Assembly: GCF_000006405.1 (NCBI RefSeq)
Contig: NW_003211810.1
Coordinates: forward strand, 13,355-47,917
Length of the DNA stretch: 34,563 bases
Reading direction: 5' to 3'
Source: Perkinsus marinus ATCC 50983
Taxonomy: Eukaryota > Perkinsozoa > Perkinsida > Perkinsidae
Under the pieces are notes generated by a model that was given only the letters and a program-made list of their open reading frames with translations, made no database searches and was not told where the DNA came from. The position numbers were made by a program, and so were the translations under genes. This document shows positions 1-11,320 of this stretch, piece after piece. Within the stretch, counting starts at the first letter, position 1. Every line of letters starts with the position of its first letter.

Positions 1-98
1 CGTTGGTGACAATATGAAAATTCGTATGTAAACTCCTTGAATTAGCGAGCAAACTCCTGAGCTCGGCTGAGGGAAAGCGAACACATACTCCAACACTG
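1..98 (-). mobile_element. MITE copy A (hAT-like), cut by window edge
   Basis: Right-hand part of the common MITE, ending in the terminal CAACACTG on the plus strand. Read on the minus strand it begins with the family start CAGTGTTGGAG, then the CTGAGCTCAG-like block. It lies in an ETFA intron and begins six bases after the splice donor (GTGAGT). Its other end is outside the window. Confidence 0.8.
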
Positions 99-104
99 AC
101 TCAC

Positions 105-1020
105 AATGCTAGAGCCGACCGTATCGATCTCTGTATTCACAATCTCCGCAGCATCACCGTTCTGGGGAACCTCAGTAGGCTCGAAGGCAGTTGGCCGGAA
201 AACAAGTACCTAGGCAACGACCATCAACCACATAAGGGTTTTCGACAAACTACTTTCACAGGGTCCGAGGACTTCACTGTAGCGATCACATTACCAGCAT
301 ACATCGGCCTCTTAAAAGTGTCATTCGAGATGACCTTGATGACCTGGAAGAGCAGAGCCAAAATAACACTAACCCGATCGCATCATTCCGATTCACATCA
401 GTGATAGGCTGGGTATCTAGCATGGCTGCTGCCCGCGGCAGAGAGTCTCTGATAACACTGCTGTTGCCTGAGTTAAGAACCGGATCCCCCAACGAGCATG
501 AAACCCTAGAAATGAGTACCAGCGACTACATTAGAAGCTCCCGCCTCCTTCGTTAGCTTTACAACGGCGTTAGCAATAGTGTCGGCTGCTGGGTGGTCCA
601 GCGCGGCGTCACCAGGGTTACAGTGATAGACCTATACCGTGAACGTCGAGGGGCTAATACTGGTATCCAGCTGACCTTCTCAACCCCAGGTAATCGAGCT
701 GCGGCTTCTGCAGCTTCTCGCGAACCTATGAACAAATCGCGAGGTCTGGTTCCTTGCATCATAACACCTTACCTCCAGCAAGCATAACGGAGAAACTTTT
801 AGTCAACTGGCTAGCTGCTGTAGCAGCACAGAGAGATGACTGAAACTGAGCTATGGACGGTAACGGGAATGCTGAACTTTACCTTTTCTAATTTGCCTCC
901 TCGTTGCTCCGCTACAAGGATGGTTGAGAAGAGCCTCCTGGTTGTCGGTGATCCGGAGACTCCCCGAGCTATCGTGCTCGCTCTTAAGGTACTCGATGCT
1001 CTAGACGCTGATGATAACAT
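105..1020 (-). CDS. ETFA: Electron transfer flavoprotein subunit alpha, mitochondrial (5' part, seven exons)
   Basis: ETFA passes electrons from mitochondrial acyl-CoA and other dehydrogenases to ETF-ubiquinone oxidoreductase. Exons: 1020-883, 839-773, 725-676, 631-520, 467-397, 343-254, 209-105, joined by GT-AG introns with phases that agree throughout (633 nt, 211 codons). The first 30 residues (MLSSASRASSTLRASTIARG and on) are rich in Ser, Arg and Ala and look like a matrix-targeting peptide. Family landmarks follow: LVAEQRGGKLEK, a SREAAEAAARLPGVEK helix, LPRAAAMLDTQPITD, and KRPMYAGNVIATVKSSDPV. The last exon ends TVGSSI and the next intron carries MITE copy A. The FAD-binding C-terminal third lies outside the window. 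Several introns are under 60 nt. Start chosen as the Met opening the presequence. Confidence 0.93.
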
Positions 1021-1769
1021 CTCTTATGCGAAGAAAAACTCGATTAAAAAACCTATCAAGGAACACGACTCATACCACTCCTCCTCCAATTAACACCACA
1101 TATACCCCCGCAATAACAACTTGATAATAACACGGACCAGCGTGGCTTATGAACTGCACTCACAGAAGCCTTCAACCTCAGCAAACCCCCGGATGTCGGG
1201 AGGACATGCTAGCACTGCCGATTCACAGAAGACTTTGTAACTCTTCTTCGCGAGAATTCCTGATCCCTTCGCCCCATCCTCGTTAACCCTACCGCCAGCT
1301 CACTAACATCACTCCGCAGCAGTCTACTAGACCTGGTCTTCTTCCTCCACCGCGAAAACTCCGATCGCGAAAGCCTTTCACCGAGTCTCGTACGTTGAGT
1401 ACATAGGATGCTCCCGATTTCGAAAACTCTGCTATCCATCCCAATCACAACTAAGTTTGCATTACTGGAGAAGGCTAGGGCTTTATGCGCCGCGCAGAGG
1501 AGCTGAGGAATGCTTAGAGCACGCTAGAGCTGCAAGATTTTGCGAGAATATACCACTTGTTATCAACATTCCTCATTCCATGTCAAAGCGCATCTCTGAA
1601 CGCTTGGTCACATCCAAGTCCCGCAGTGGACACAGAAGTACATTACCCAACTTTCGAGGTTCGGCACATACGATCGGGAGGACCTCTAGCTGAGGCTTTG
1701 AGTCTCTGATCAGCCCTTCAACCCGAGGATCAGCCTCAAGCAGCGAAGCCACGCCTTACCCTCTCCCAA

Positions 1770-3546
1770 ATGGACCTTGAGAGCGCCTTAGACGAAATAT
1801 TCGACAACGATATAGAGCACAAACCGCAAGGACTCAAGAACAACGACGCTAGCAAAACTCGAAGGAGATCAGAAAGAGCAGCGGCCAGACGCCGACGTTC
1901 AAGTGCCTCAGGTGGACCCATTACTGGTCCACTGGGGTGCTGCCTCAGCCTCAGTAATCCCTAGGTGCATCTAGGAATAGTCTTGAGAGCATTGAAGAAG
2001 GCGAACTGAGGTCACGCCGAGGCAGCCTGGAGACCAACGATATCACTCCATCGGGCGTAAAATCGTCCTCCCCTCTTCGAAGTATTGACTAACTTCTACT
2101 TCATCAGAAACCCAAGATGCTACAGACATCACTCAACGGCTCTGGCGTGGAGATGGTCGCGGAACGACGAACCAGCAATGGTGAGGCATCACATAGCCAC
2201 CGGGCCAAGCCTGTTCGGCCAGGATTTGGGCCGAGCCCTGAGCGGCGCGAATCAAGAAGGCACAGCGTTAAACGTCCGGAAGGTGATCGTGAGGCTCCAC
2301 TCGATGATTCCGAGCAGCCTGTCAACCCGAGCAGTTCAGGAATCCACACATCTGCTCAGCAACGTGCGAAAGAGTGCCCATTTATAGAGATGGAAACACG
2401 CTGCCGCTCAGGGCCCCGCAGATCCGCAGTTGCAGAGTACATTGCTATCTTAACGGGACGAGATGGCAGGGAGGATCGTGATGGGTGAGGCCAGGAACTG
2501 AGTGAGCACCCGCCGCTGTGTTGGAATAGACGACCTTGTAGGATGTGGCCTACAACAGAGCCGAAACAGGAAGACAAATCATCATCGTCGAGGTATGTCA
2601 ACGCCGGGCCAGGCTACAAGAGATAACTGCTGCAGGTCTATGTCACCCGTGATCCCCAATAGGGCGCCGAGGCCAGCTGATCACAGAGAGCCGTCACTAA
2701 GGCATGAGCCACGCTTAGCGCAGTGGGATCGATGGTCTCAGCCGGTACGTTTAGTTCAGATGTGTACTCCTCGCCAGATAGCGGCTCGGGGAGGCGAGAA
2801 CAGGCGAGCAAGGAAAGAGTGGTAAGGCTGATTTTACGTCTTTGACCGTCTCTAGAATAATAACCGCACATGCATATACTATTCCGGAAAGCGCTTGACT
2901 GTTAGATAGGGCTGGATTCATTGATAGTGCTCGGGTAGGAGTAATCCTATTGTCAACAGATCCCACAGTACCGGAAACCTAGCAATGAGTCTCAAGAGGT
3001 AAGAGAACAGCGAGCAGGAGCCCGTCGTGGTTCGACCGAGCACAGATCGATAGCCGAGTGAGTTTCCTCACTAACTGGCCTGATACTATACTATCGTTTA
3101 TCAGATCGCACTCTCGAAAGAGCCAAACCGAAATACAGGAGTATTCAGATGATCTTGGTGAGCTCGATGCTCTTGACGGGTTGAGTCCTTAACAGTGTAC
3201 TCGGAAGCAGTGACCGCCTCAACGAAATACCGCGAACTGGAAACAGAGCGGGCCGAGATGGTTCGCGAGTGCGAACGGAAGGATCAAGCGATAGAGGCAC
3301 TCCAGAACGAGATACAGGTAGGGCGCGACTCAACAGCTATACATTGCGTAATGCAATTTGCCTCGTGAGCTCGCTTGATAGGAGTTGAGGGCAGCAAATG
3401 CCGCAATGAAGAAACAGTTGGTGGAGACGAACGAGGACATCGTGGACGTCTGCGAAGCGCTCGAGCGATCGAAAAAGAGAAGCGTGGAGATCACTGAGCA
3501 GCTCGCGTCAAGGCTTCTTCAGCTGCGTGTGAGCTCCACGAGCTAA
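1770..3546 (+). CDS. Disordered/coiled-coil protein, partly resolved
   Basis: Not recognised. The 3' end is clear: exon 3211-3317 and exon 3382-3546 join in phase 0 across a 64-nt intron and encode a charged coiled coil (TERAEMVRECERKDQAIEAL, then ELRAANAAMKKQLVETNEDI), ending QLRVSSTS and a stop. Upstream are open, Ser/Arg/acid-rich stretches that look like exons of the same gene: about 1770-1910 (MDLESALDEIFDNDIE, then an Arg-rich run), 1975-2085 (SLESIEEGELRSRRGS), 2117-2487 and 3106-3175 (SDDLGELDALDG). I could not prove their joins, and a start farther upstream (to about 1,200) is possible. The layout, disordered N-terminus and coiled-coil C-terminus, suggests a scaffold or cytoskeletal protein, but that is inference. 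Confidence 0.5.
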
Positions 3547-4386
3547 CAGTCAACGTTTTGCAACATGTCCCCAACTGGCCATGTCCGGAATCATTTCTTA
3601 CCAATCTACGATGTTGATTATTAGTGCTCTCGAGTGGGAATTTCGGGCATAGCGATGGTTTCTTGCTGTGAAGTATTTCATACGTTTGCCTCGAGTACGG
3701 ATGCGTTCAGACTCTCCACATTTGATGGTCTCTTCATGACGCATTCCCTCTAGGATATCATTGTTCAAGTGCTACAGACCAATCGCTGATTGGATTTTCG
3801 GTTAGCATTCGTACCAAACCGACTAAGTTTCGAGATCGACAGGAGTCGAACCTGCGCGGCCAGAGCCCCGTGAAATTCTGATCTACCTCCCTAACCACTC
3901 GGACACTCTTTCATACTATTTTTATTCTTTTGTCAGGATTGGACCCGTTGGTTTGAAACCTATAGATTTCATCTCGCACTTCACTTGTTGCGATCGGCGC
4001 CGCCTTAAACGGACGAGGCCATCAAAGAATGTATGCAAGGTGCCCCGGAGAGACCGAAACGGAAGTTAACGGAGATGACCGAGCATATTCCAGCCTCCTC
4101 CACCTTGCTGAGGAGTCCTCAGTGAGGAGTTGATGTCCCAAGTGTTTGAATAGACGTGCTCTGGTCTCGAACTTGTGATAGGCGTGTATTATTTTCGAAT
4201 CGCCCCGACATTACATCATGTAATTCCTGAATGACATACCATGTAATCTACGTGATGCACGTTCCTCAAGACCCCAACCTGAGCATGCTATGCATTGGAT
4301 CCTTGCCCACCAATGTTTTAGCGAAGCACGTGGTTGCTTGGTTTCTGGTCGCGAGCAGCGTGCTCAAAAAAATCGCTGCTTTGAAC
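3547..4386. other. Intergenic stretch with only a tRNA relic
   Basis: Apart from the decayed tRNA-Ser at 3832-3912 I see no coding pattern here. It separates the coiled-coil gene from the intact tRNA-Ser. Confidence 0.5.
3832..3912 (-). pseudogene. Decayed tRNA-Ser (anticodon loop AGA)
   Basis: On the minus strand the D-arm (TCCGAGTGGTTAGGGAGG) and T-arm (GCAGGTTCGACTCCTGT) match the intact tRNA-Ser 475 bp away. Three of seven acceptor pairs are mismatched and the anticodon stem has an A-C mismatch, so I read it as a degenerate paralogue, not a working gene. Confidence 0.7.
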
Positions 4387-4467
4387 GACAGCGGCAGGAT
4401 TCGAACCTGCGCAGGCAGAGCCTAGTGGATTTCGAGTCCACCTCCTTAACCACTCGGACACGCTGTC
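4387..4467 (-). tRNA. tRNA-Ser (CGA)
   Basis: Minus strand: acceptor GACAGCG pairs fully with CGCTGTC; D-arm TCCGAGTGGTTAAGGAGG; anticodon stem TGGA/TCCA around loop CTCGAAA, anticodon CGA; long variable arm typical of serine tRNAs; T-arm GCAGGTTCGAATCCTGC. 81 nt, no intron. Confidence 0.96.
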
Positions 4468-5032
4468 ACATAGGCTATGCAAAGACCTGTGCTGCTCGAA
4501 AGCTCCCCCTTGGTGTCTGGATTCTCGCTACGACTGGTCTTCAACCCCGACTAGAGATCGACAGTGACAACATTAGAGCCTCCGTGAAGTTCACGACGTG
4601 AACAGAACCCATTCGATATCGGTTTTGGTCTCGTTATTCGCTCGAACAACTTTTCAGGAGGAAATTCTGAAGGCTGTTAAAGTCTGACTTCAGGATTCGT
4701 TTACGGACTTCGTAAGCAAGTTAGAAATGCTCGATAACTAGGTAACAAAACGCACAATTAAAAACGAAAGGTATCGCAAGAGTGTCAAATTGGTACATAA
4801 CATGAACACTGCAAAAGCGTGGTTATACTTCATCCTTCACGGATCGAAGAGGGCTTCTACCACAATGAGGCCCGCCTTATTGGACGAAATCTGATCTACA
4901 TCAGGGGACGTGAAAGCGAACCTCCCTGAGAGGCTAATAACAGTGCCTGATGCTCTTATCAACAATGCGCCCAAGCCCACGGCGTGCATCCAGTGATTGA
5001 AGCTTGGGCTCCCAACCCAGTTCATCAGAATG
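4468..5032. other. Intergenic, no supported gene
   Basis: A 62-codon minus-strand frame at 4837-5025 is open, but nothing around it (splice sites, neighbouring exons, recognisable motifs) supports it. Confidence 0.4.
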
Positions 5033-5059
5033 ACCTAACTGCTCGACGAGCAGTTAGGT
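5033..5059. repeat. Perfect palindrome, 13-bp arms, 1-base spacer
   Basis: ACCTAACTGCTCG is followed after a single A by its exact reverse complement. The submotif CAGTTAGGT recurs at 5070-5078. Confidence 0.9.
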
Positions 5060-5086
5060 GTTACGTAGCAGTTAGGTGGCAGTTAC

Positions 5087-5115
5087 GTGAGTGACGAGCA
5101 GTGCTCGTCACTCAC
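5087..5115. repeat. Perfect palindrome, 14-bp arms, 1-base spacer
   Basis: GTGAGTGACGAGCA, a single G, then the exact reverse complement. It lies 27 bp after the first palindrome; both share the core CGAGCA. It is about 440 bp past the stop codon of the minus-strand gene ending at 5554. Confidence 0.9.
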
Positions 5116-5240
5116 TGCCGAGTGAAGTAGATGGGGAATGGGTACTCAACCCAACAAGATGGGCCTTGAGAGCAGTTTATCCGATTCCAGTCACCACGGT
5201 GAGGCTAATGAAGTGGCTTCCACCTCCTCACCGATGGTAT

Positions 5241-5489
5241 TCATTCCATCTGATATCACCTTACCATTGACTATCACGCAACAGTCAGTGACGATAGGCT
5301 AAATGCACTACAGAATCCCTCGGACTTTGAAGAATCACAAATCGAAACACTAATCAACCACCGAGGAGTATGTAGCATAGGACAAGAAAGTTACAACGAC
5401 AGTGCAGCTAGCGACGGGCCTCCTTCAGCCCGGCCAGGTCTTCAAGTACCCGCTAAGGAGGGTACCAACTCCAAACATCCAGAATAGCA
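5241..5489 (+). other. Open frame, possible orphan exon
   Basis: Roughly 80 codons without a stop and without an ATG start (contains SDDRLNALQNPSDFEESQIE). The composition resembles real exons here, but I found no partner exon. It could be part of an unresolved plus-strand gene or chance. Confidence 0.25.
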
Positions 5490-5553
5490 GCCGTCCATAC
5501 AAGAGAGCATCGACGACTGAAGTAAAATGGGCTCCCACGGCTAATGTTCTCGC

Positions 5554-8059
5554 CTAATGGCTGTATGTTGATCGCCCGGTTGCCACTTCAAAGTCCGCTC
5601 TTCTGGCTGAAACCTTCTGCGGCAGCGAGTTCCGGCGATTTCGTCCGCTTGATCGTTGGCCCTTCCTATTACCAGGGAGCATCGGAATGGGCACTTTCGT
5701 CTGAAGTTCGCTTTCGGCCTCCAGATGGGACTGCGCAACCGAAGGGCTAGCAAGTCCCAAATCTTCATCTTCACTCGTTTCCTCAGCCCAGTCGAAGCTT
5801 GTCGACATTCTGAGCTTTTGCTCCATCCTTTCTTCCCTACTCGGCTCGGTACCCGTAGAGTCGCTACTCTCCCTGACTTCCGCCTTTCCTCCCACATCCA
5901 CCTCTATCTCCTTACGCTCGTGCACACGAGCCGACCCAGCAGCAGCAGCGTTAAAAGACCGCTCAGCGAATAGAGATGGTCGCCAATCCAAGGCAGCCTC
6001 TCGTTCCACCGAGGCATCACTCTCCGCCTCCAAAGCACCACCCATACGAGCCGACTGTGTGTTATCGATCACATTGGCAACCTCATTTGGCCACACTGCG
6101 TGGGCGGACCTCCTTGCTGGGTCCATCGCGCCCTCAGGACTTCTCCCGTTGGGTATCCACTCCCCAGCCATATCTTCGCTTGCGTCTCCACTACTCGAGT
6201 CGTCGATGGAGCCAACACTTGGAGAGACATGAAAGTCTATCCCTGCAGACCTATTCCTCGGCAGAGGCAATTGCAACTTCGGCACCACCCGCGGACGAAT
6301 CTCAGCTGCTGGCTCTTCGGTATTCACAGAATAGTCGGGCGAGCGCAACGTCGATAGCGTATCAGCATCTTTACTGATACCAGACATCTCCTCGTCGTCC
6401 AGTCGAGCATCCGAAGCCTCGTGTACTGACCATTCACTCTCGCATGGAGTTTCGTCCTCCCGACGCAGACTGGGAATCCAAGCCTCTTCTACCGAGTAAA
6501 TTCCATCACCATCTTCGCCTTCATCATCATCATCATCATCGCCATAAACACGGCCATAAATCGGCTCTTCTGTCGTAGTTTCCTCTCGAGAACCACTGTC
6601 CTCATCAACACCTGACAGGACTCCTTCCAATAGCCATAATCCTTTCAAAAGAGCACACCTGTGGGAGCCACCACCACTGACTCATCCGGTAGGGCCTGCG
6701 GCTTCGGAGGCATCCTCGGAGGCTTGCCAACCACAGCGCTGGGTACGACAGCTCGGCGAGGTTCCACCGGTCCCCACTTCCACCACTCTGCTGACAACGG
6801 CAAGGTTACCTCCCTTGCTCGGTTGTACCTCAAGGAGACCTCTGCCACCCATAGCAGAGAGCATATACTACTCTCGTCGCTCCGCTTTAGGCATTGTCTG
6901 CACAAACGTTTCCAAGAGAGTCACCTCCTCAGCCTTTTGGGCCTCTATCGCTGCATCGGAAGCGTGGAAACCAATCTGAACAGCTCAGCCTTTCTCAAGA
7001 TTCCCCTCAACAGACGTAACACTGCTGCTCACCTCGGTGGTCCAAAAACCCTTCTCCTTCGCAGTTCGAGCAATCGCTTCCACATGTACCACTTTCTGGT
7101 GAGTCTTCAGCAAACGAACGATGCTGAACAGAAACTATCCTCCCACACTGATAGTCCACCCCTATCTGACGACCTTCCGATCCAACCCTCAAAGAAAAAG
7201 ACCGAAAAGAGTATCAAACACTAATCACACAGAGGAGAAGAGACTTACGATTCTACCTCTTAACCAGAGCCTTCCGTGCTTTGTCATCAATCGCTGTCAC
7301 CAACTCGATCCGAGCATAGCTCGACACGCGGAGGTACACTACTAGTGCCTCAGCAGTGCCATCTTCCGCCTGAACACAGCCTTCACAGAGCTCTCTCCTA
7401 TACCGTTATCACCATAGCCACGGACAACCGCAGCCCCGAACGTCGGGTCACTGCCGTCCATATTCCTTTTCCCGTATCTCCCTCAATGTGTACTCCTGTG
7501 ATTCGTAGCAGCTCATTTATTGCCTCTGTTTTGGCTGCTGAACGAGGAAACATCTCACCTCAGTCTACCCACTTCTTACCATCACTTCGCATTCAAGAAG
7601 GCTACTAACATCCGAGAATATTCCTCTCAATGTTTTTATTACCTCCTTCACTAGACGGCCGCACATCGTGGACGATATTGAACTGCACGTCCTTCTCTAT
7701 GTGATCTACTCTACTCTCCTTCTTATCAGTCGACTCGTGACGCTCTCTTCTGGGGTTTCCTTTCGCCGTCCGATGCTTCCACTGCTTCTTACGCACACCC
7801 TCGGTCGCCGGGCGGTCCCCCAAAGGCCCATTAGAGCTCCCGTGTCGATCGATCCACAGCGTCCTCATATTGATTCTGAACAGCACTACATTTCCTTTTC
7901 AACCAAGACACCATCCGCTCACCCGCCGAAAGCCACAACCGCCAATAGGGTAATAGCGATGATAAAAAATACAAAAGCAACATCGGCCATCCGTCCTCCG
8001 AACAGAGCGACGGAAGCCTCTGGCGCTGTCATAGCTGGTTTTGGTACTTTAGCTTGCAT
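5554..8059 (-). CDS. Single-pass membrane protein with long acidic disordered tail
   Basis: Family not recognised. The N-terminal exon has a 20-residue hydrophobic segment (FVFFIIAITLLAVVAF). It joins through a 47-nt intron (phase 2) to a basic exon (INMRTLWIDRHGSSN, KKQWKHRTAKGNPRRERHES), then to exons reading AAKTEAINELLRITGVHIEG, SYARIELVTAIDDKARKALV, VVHVEAIARTAKEKGFWTTE and IGFHASDAAIEAQKAEEVTL. A Pro-rich exon (KPPRMPPKPQALPDESVVV) precedes a 47-nt intron (6658-6612) and the final exon 6611-5554, about 350 codons of Ser/Glu/Asp-rich sequence with a run of aspartates. Joins between about 7,500 and 7,000 are not all proven. Start taken as Met at 8059; the frame is open upstream to a Met at 8374, so a longer product is possible. 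Confidence 0.6.
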
Positions 8060-8625
8060 CCCCTTTATCGTATGTATCGCCAAGACACTAGCAATACGGA
8101 AAATCACTCTGTGCGCAGACAGCATACAGAAAAAAGGAGTAAAACCGGGTATGTGATAGAAAAGGCAATCTGAAAAGCCAAGAAAAGTTTTATTCACAAA
8201 CACCATGGCCTCCACACAAGAACCGAGACCCTTGCCGATCCACGACACAACGCATGCACTCGAGAGAAGAGCTTCTACATCAACCGATGAGTGCCGAACC
8301 CGAGAGTCCAACCAAGCCTTTGCATAAGGAGCTTGAGCATTCAGACTATCATATCCTAGCACCCCTACACTCATCGTATAAAGCGATGGAGATTCAGATA
8401 TCAGCGACTTCTGATAACCAAAGACTAGACTGGAAAGTCGTTAAATACCCCCTTCCCATTGATAACGCGAGACCATCGGGCGTCCCGAGAAACACCCACA
8501 CTACCCTCTCTTCAAAGCAGTGAACAGGATGTGCACGAAATGCAACAACAATGTCACGTCCGTCAGGTCAGTCACAACACGACACGGCCCGACTGTCACC
8601 CCCTACAGAGGACTACTACTACTAC

Positions 8626-9662
8626 CTAGTAGCTCTGATGAGCCGGCAAGGTAGTGCCCGTCGAGGGATCGAACACCCATGGCTTGGGTTCCTCTTCCTT
8701 CTTGCCGAGCCTGTTCAGTGGCACTCATTCAGACTCATAGCCCCAGCCTTACTTGATTTGCTCCAAAGCCTCCTTCGCCTTCGCAACCACACGATCATAG
8801 CGCCCTAGCTCTGCTCGAATAGAGATGAGATCCGTCTTGTCAAAACTGAAAGAGAACTTCCGCCCCAACCACCGTTGCATAGAAGACCACGTATTATGCG
8901 AGACACTGTGGGCGCTGTGATATTTAGAAGTGCTGAGCAGTTCCCGAGACTACCGGCTTCCATCCGGCTTCCACCCTAATGGAAGAATCGCAATCTGCGG
9001 GGAGTCTTCAACTTCCATATCGTATCTGACGAAGAGGTGAATCACTTGGGTGTGAAAAAGCAGAAACACGTGACAACCGCAATAGCAAGGGAACTCAGGA
9101 AGTCAACGATGAACTCAACGTGGCAAAAGAGCCTCCCGTCATTAACCGACTCACGCCGCGGTAGGGACCTCATCCATATCAACTTTATAAAAAGTAGCCT
9201 CAGGGTAACTTGTCGAGAGCTTCTCAAACTCCGGCTCGAACATCTTGGCACCAGTAGACCACTTCGCCGCGAACCATCCAACCATCATGTGAGACGTCTG
9301 CTTCAACGCCTCGTAATCCGCGTAGTTATTTATTCGCTGAGGAAAAGTCAATTACAGCACACTGTCATTTCAGAAACTCAACGTATAGGATACATATTGT
9401 AAACCCGAAGAGCATCGTAAAATCTAGTGACGCATCATCCTGTGAAAATTTTCTTGCCAACTAATGGCTTCGATTTTGAGAGTTCGAACATAGACTTTTC
9501 TCATTGGAGTGCTCTTCGGGTGCATTGAAGTTCAATCCTTCCTCGTTTGAAACTACGACGCGAACTCACCTTAACAGTGCTACTACCACCGACAGCAGCA
9601 GCTGAGCAAAAATTTCTGCCAAAGCTTTGTAGACCGAACCGTGAAGCAGAGGGAAGCATCAT
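8626..9662 (-). CDS. Mitochondrial thioredoxin-fold protein without the CxxC active site
   Basis: Five exons (9662-9570, 9336-9155, 9025-8954, 8914-8753, 8710-8626) total 594 nt with consistent phases, giving 197 aa. Residues 1-31 (MMLPSASRFGLQSFGRNFCS and on) resemble a mitochondrial presequence. A thioredoxin fold follows: ALKQTSHMMVGWFAAKWSTG, EFEKLSTSYPEATFYKVDMD, then SPQIAILPLGWKPDGS, where the strand and cis-Pro region are expected. The usual WCGPCK site reads WSTGAK, so both redox cysteines are absent. The C-terminus is a charged helix (RKFSFSFDKTDLISIRAELG) and an acidic-basic tail. It is unlikely to be a disulfide reductase; a binding or structural role is inferred. Start chosen as the first Met of the presequence exon. 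Confidence 0.85.
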
Positions 9663-10405
9663 TGGCAAGAAGAATGACCTCCCTAAGAGATAATAAAGAT
9701 GCTCACACACAAACCACTTTCGAGTGATTGACATTTGCACGAAAAGCTTTCGTGCATTTCATAGACCCCTAGGCCTCCTGGAGAATTTTGAGATAGGCCC
9801 AGGAGTTTGGACATATTTGGCCTCTCTAGCGGTCAGTTTACGGACTCCAAGCTACTTGTTCTGGTGTGAAATCTAGCACGCTCAACCTCCGTAACTGTAA
9901 GGTATAGTATGTCACCTAACGGACGTCGATGTGAGTACAACATGTCCATGCGTGCATTGATAGTAGTGATAATGTGAGTAAGACTCTCGGAAGAGGTTCC
10001 TCGTTTTTGCGAGGCCGGTCGGCCGCAGCGCTCATCTCGACAACCTGTTCACGCAGCGCGTCAAGTCGTTCTGGGACAGTCAACTTGCTCAGGCTTCTCC
10101 AACAAACTTTGATAGCAATCGCACAAGAAAGGAATAAGTTGAATAATAACTAGGCGTTGATGGTTATATGGATCACATTAAACTCCGCAAATGGGCGGGT
10201 ACTTGCGCACTGAGCTCTTTACGTCAACATATCAGGTTCTGGTTTTAATCACGTATCGGTTGAAGCGAATTCAACGTATCAAGGTTGGATAGGCGATTAC
10301 CACGTCAAGAGCGTCTGTGCTATCGCATTGGAATCTCGAGGTTCATCAGAGATGTAGATAAGAGAATTGTGGGGATGTAGCGGCAACTGAGCGGTCACAA
10401 ACATC
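9663..10405. other. Intergenic, nothing recognised
   Basis: No frame here has supporting splice sites or motifs. It lies upstream of the thioredoxin-fold gene and of tRNA-Arg, so it may hold promoters, but I cannot point to one. Confidence 0.4.
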
Positions 10406-10478
10406 GCCCGATTAGTTCAGCTGGATAGAATGTCTGCCTACGGAGCAGATGGTCGTAGGTTCGAATCCTGCATCGGGT
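10406..10478 (+). tRNA. tRNA-Arg (ACG)
   Basis: Acceptor GCCCGAT pairs with ATCGGGT (first pair G-T); D-arm GTTCAGCTGGATAGAAT; anticodon stem TCTGC/GCAGA around loop CTACGGA, anticodon ACG; T-arm ends GGTTCGAATCC. 73 nt, no intron. Confidence 0.93.
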
Positions 10479-10850
10479 ACTTATACCTGCGATGTTCTTG
10501 TGTGTAAGCATCTTTCCCTTATCCACCAAAGAACCGCCTCAACAAGCACAATCAACTTTTCGATGCAAGTGGCAGCAAGAATGGTGTGTCAGCTAAGTGA
10601 CCCACGCGTGCTCGTTATGTCATGATCGAAGTTGACTGCGCTTGCTATATCGGCATCTCACACGTACAGCTCTGTTGCAGCTCGCAGGAGCCTGCTGGCA
10701 GCTGCTACAACGTATCTGTAGAAATTTCGGCGTTCCCTTCTCAATACTAGGTATAGGAACTCAACCAACGAGCGTAATCAACAACAGATTCCATTGTGAA
10801 TCAATCTCATGTGTTTGCACACATTATTCGGCGTACCGTCTAGGAGTCAA
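10479..10850. other. Intergenic between tRNA-Arg and a minus-strand gene end
   Basis: No supported gene. An imperfect hairpin built on GCAGCT/AGCTGC at about 10677-10710 lies 140-175 bp past the stop codon at 10851. Confidence 0.35.
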
Positions 10851-11320
10851 CTAGATCGCATGAACGATCAATACCAATGCACTCATCAAGCCGCTTGTTG
10901 GGAGTATCATAACTGCCCTATTCCTCTTGCGACCTTCTTCAACCTCTATGCGCATCTCCTTGATAAGCCCGCACATTTTCTTGCACGTTCTACTGTAGGC
11001 TTCCTTGTGCGGCTTCGATTGGATGTAGTTGCCATACAAACCGCACTAAGAGGAGTAGCGAATGCTGAAATACTGTGGATACAATCTTACATCGCTTTCA
11101 CAAGTCTCATCAGAGATGAGGTCCTTATTATAGCATATGCAGGTATTGAGCGATGGGTCGGTCTCGTTACCCATCCACATCGCTTCTGGCAGGCGGTTCC
11201 CGGCGGCGTCCCTGGCCTCGTCCGACAAGACACTAACACAGGTGGTTTCACCGCACTACAGCAAGCACGGAATATTTACCGAGTCACGGCAGTCTTGCTC
11301 GCGTTTCCCAAAGAAGTCAT
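10851..11320 (-). CDS. Small twin-CX3C, tail-anchored protein
   Basis: Three exons (11320-11280, 11232-11091, 11045-10851) give 378 nt, 125 aa, with introns of 47 and 45 nt. The protein starts MTSLGNASKTAVTRVLSDEA, has CESDC and CKKMC separated by 19 residues (a twin CX3C layout), a charged helix (GLIKEMRIEVEEGRKRN) and a hydrophobic C-terminal end (ILPTSGLMSALVLIVHAI) that looks like a tail anchor. Twin CX3C pairs are typical of small Tim chaperones of the intermembrane space, though their spacing is usually 11-16, so kinship is uncertain. An extra CIC precedes the first pair. No family assigned. Confidence 0.7.

Noticed and set aside
3832-3912. Second functional tRNA-Ser
   Set aside because: Three acceptor mismatches and a broken anticodon-stem pair; called a relic.
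4290-4601. Open frame of about 100 codons across the tRNA-Ser
   Set aside because: Much of it is the reverse complement of an intact tRNA gene, a common false coding signal.
5656-6377. Plus-strand frames opposite the acidic exon
   Set aside because: They mirror a long Ser/Glu-rich minus-strand exon that is connected to other exons by clean introns.
11233-11279. A 24-nt intron in the twin-CX3C gene
   Set aside because: A 47-nt intron using the next acceptor gives a better start (MTSLGNASKTAVTR) and a size typical of this window.
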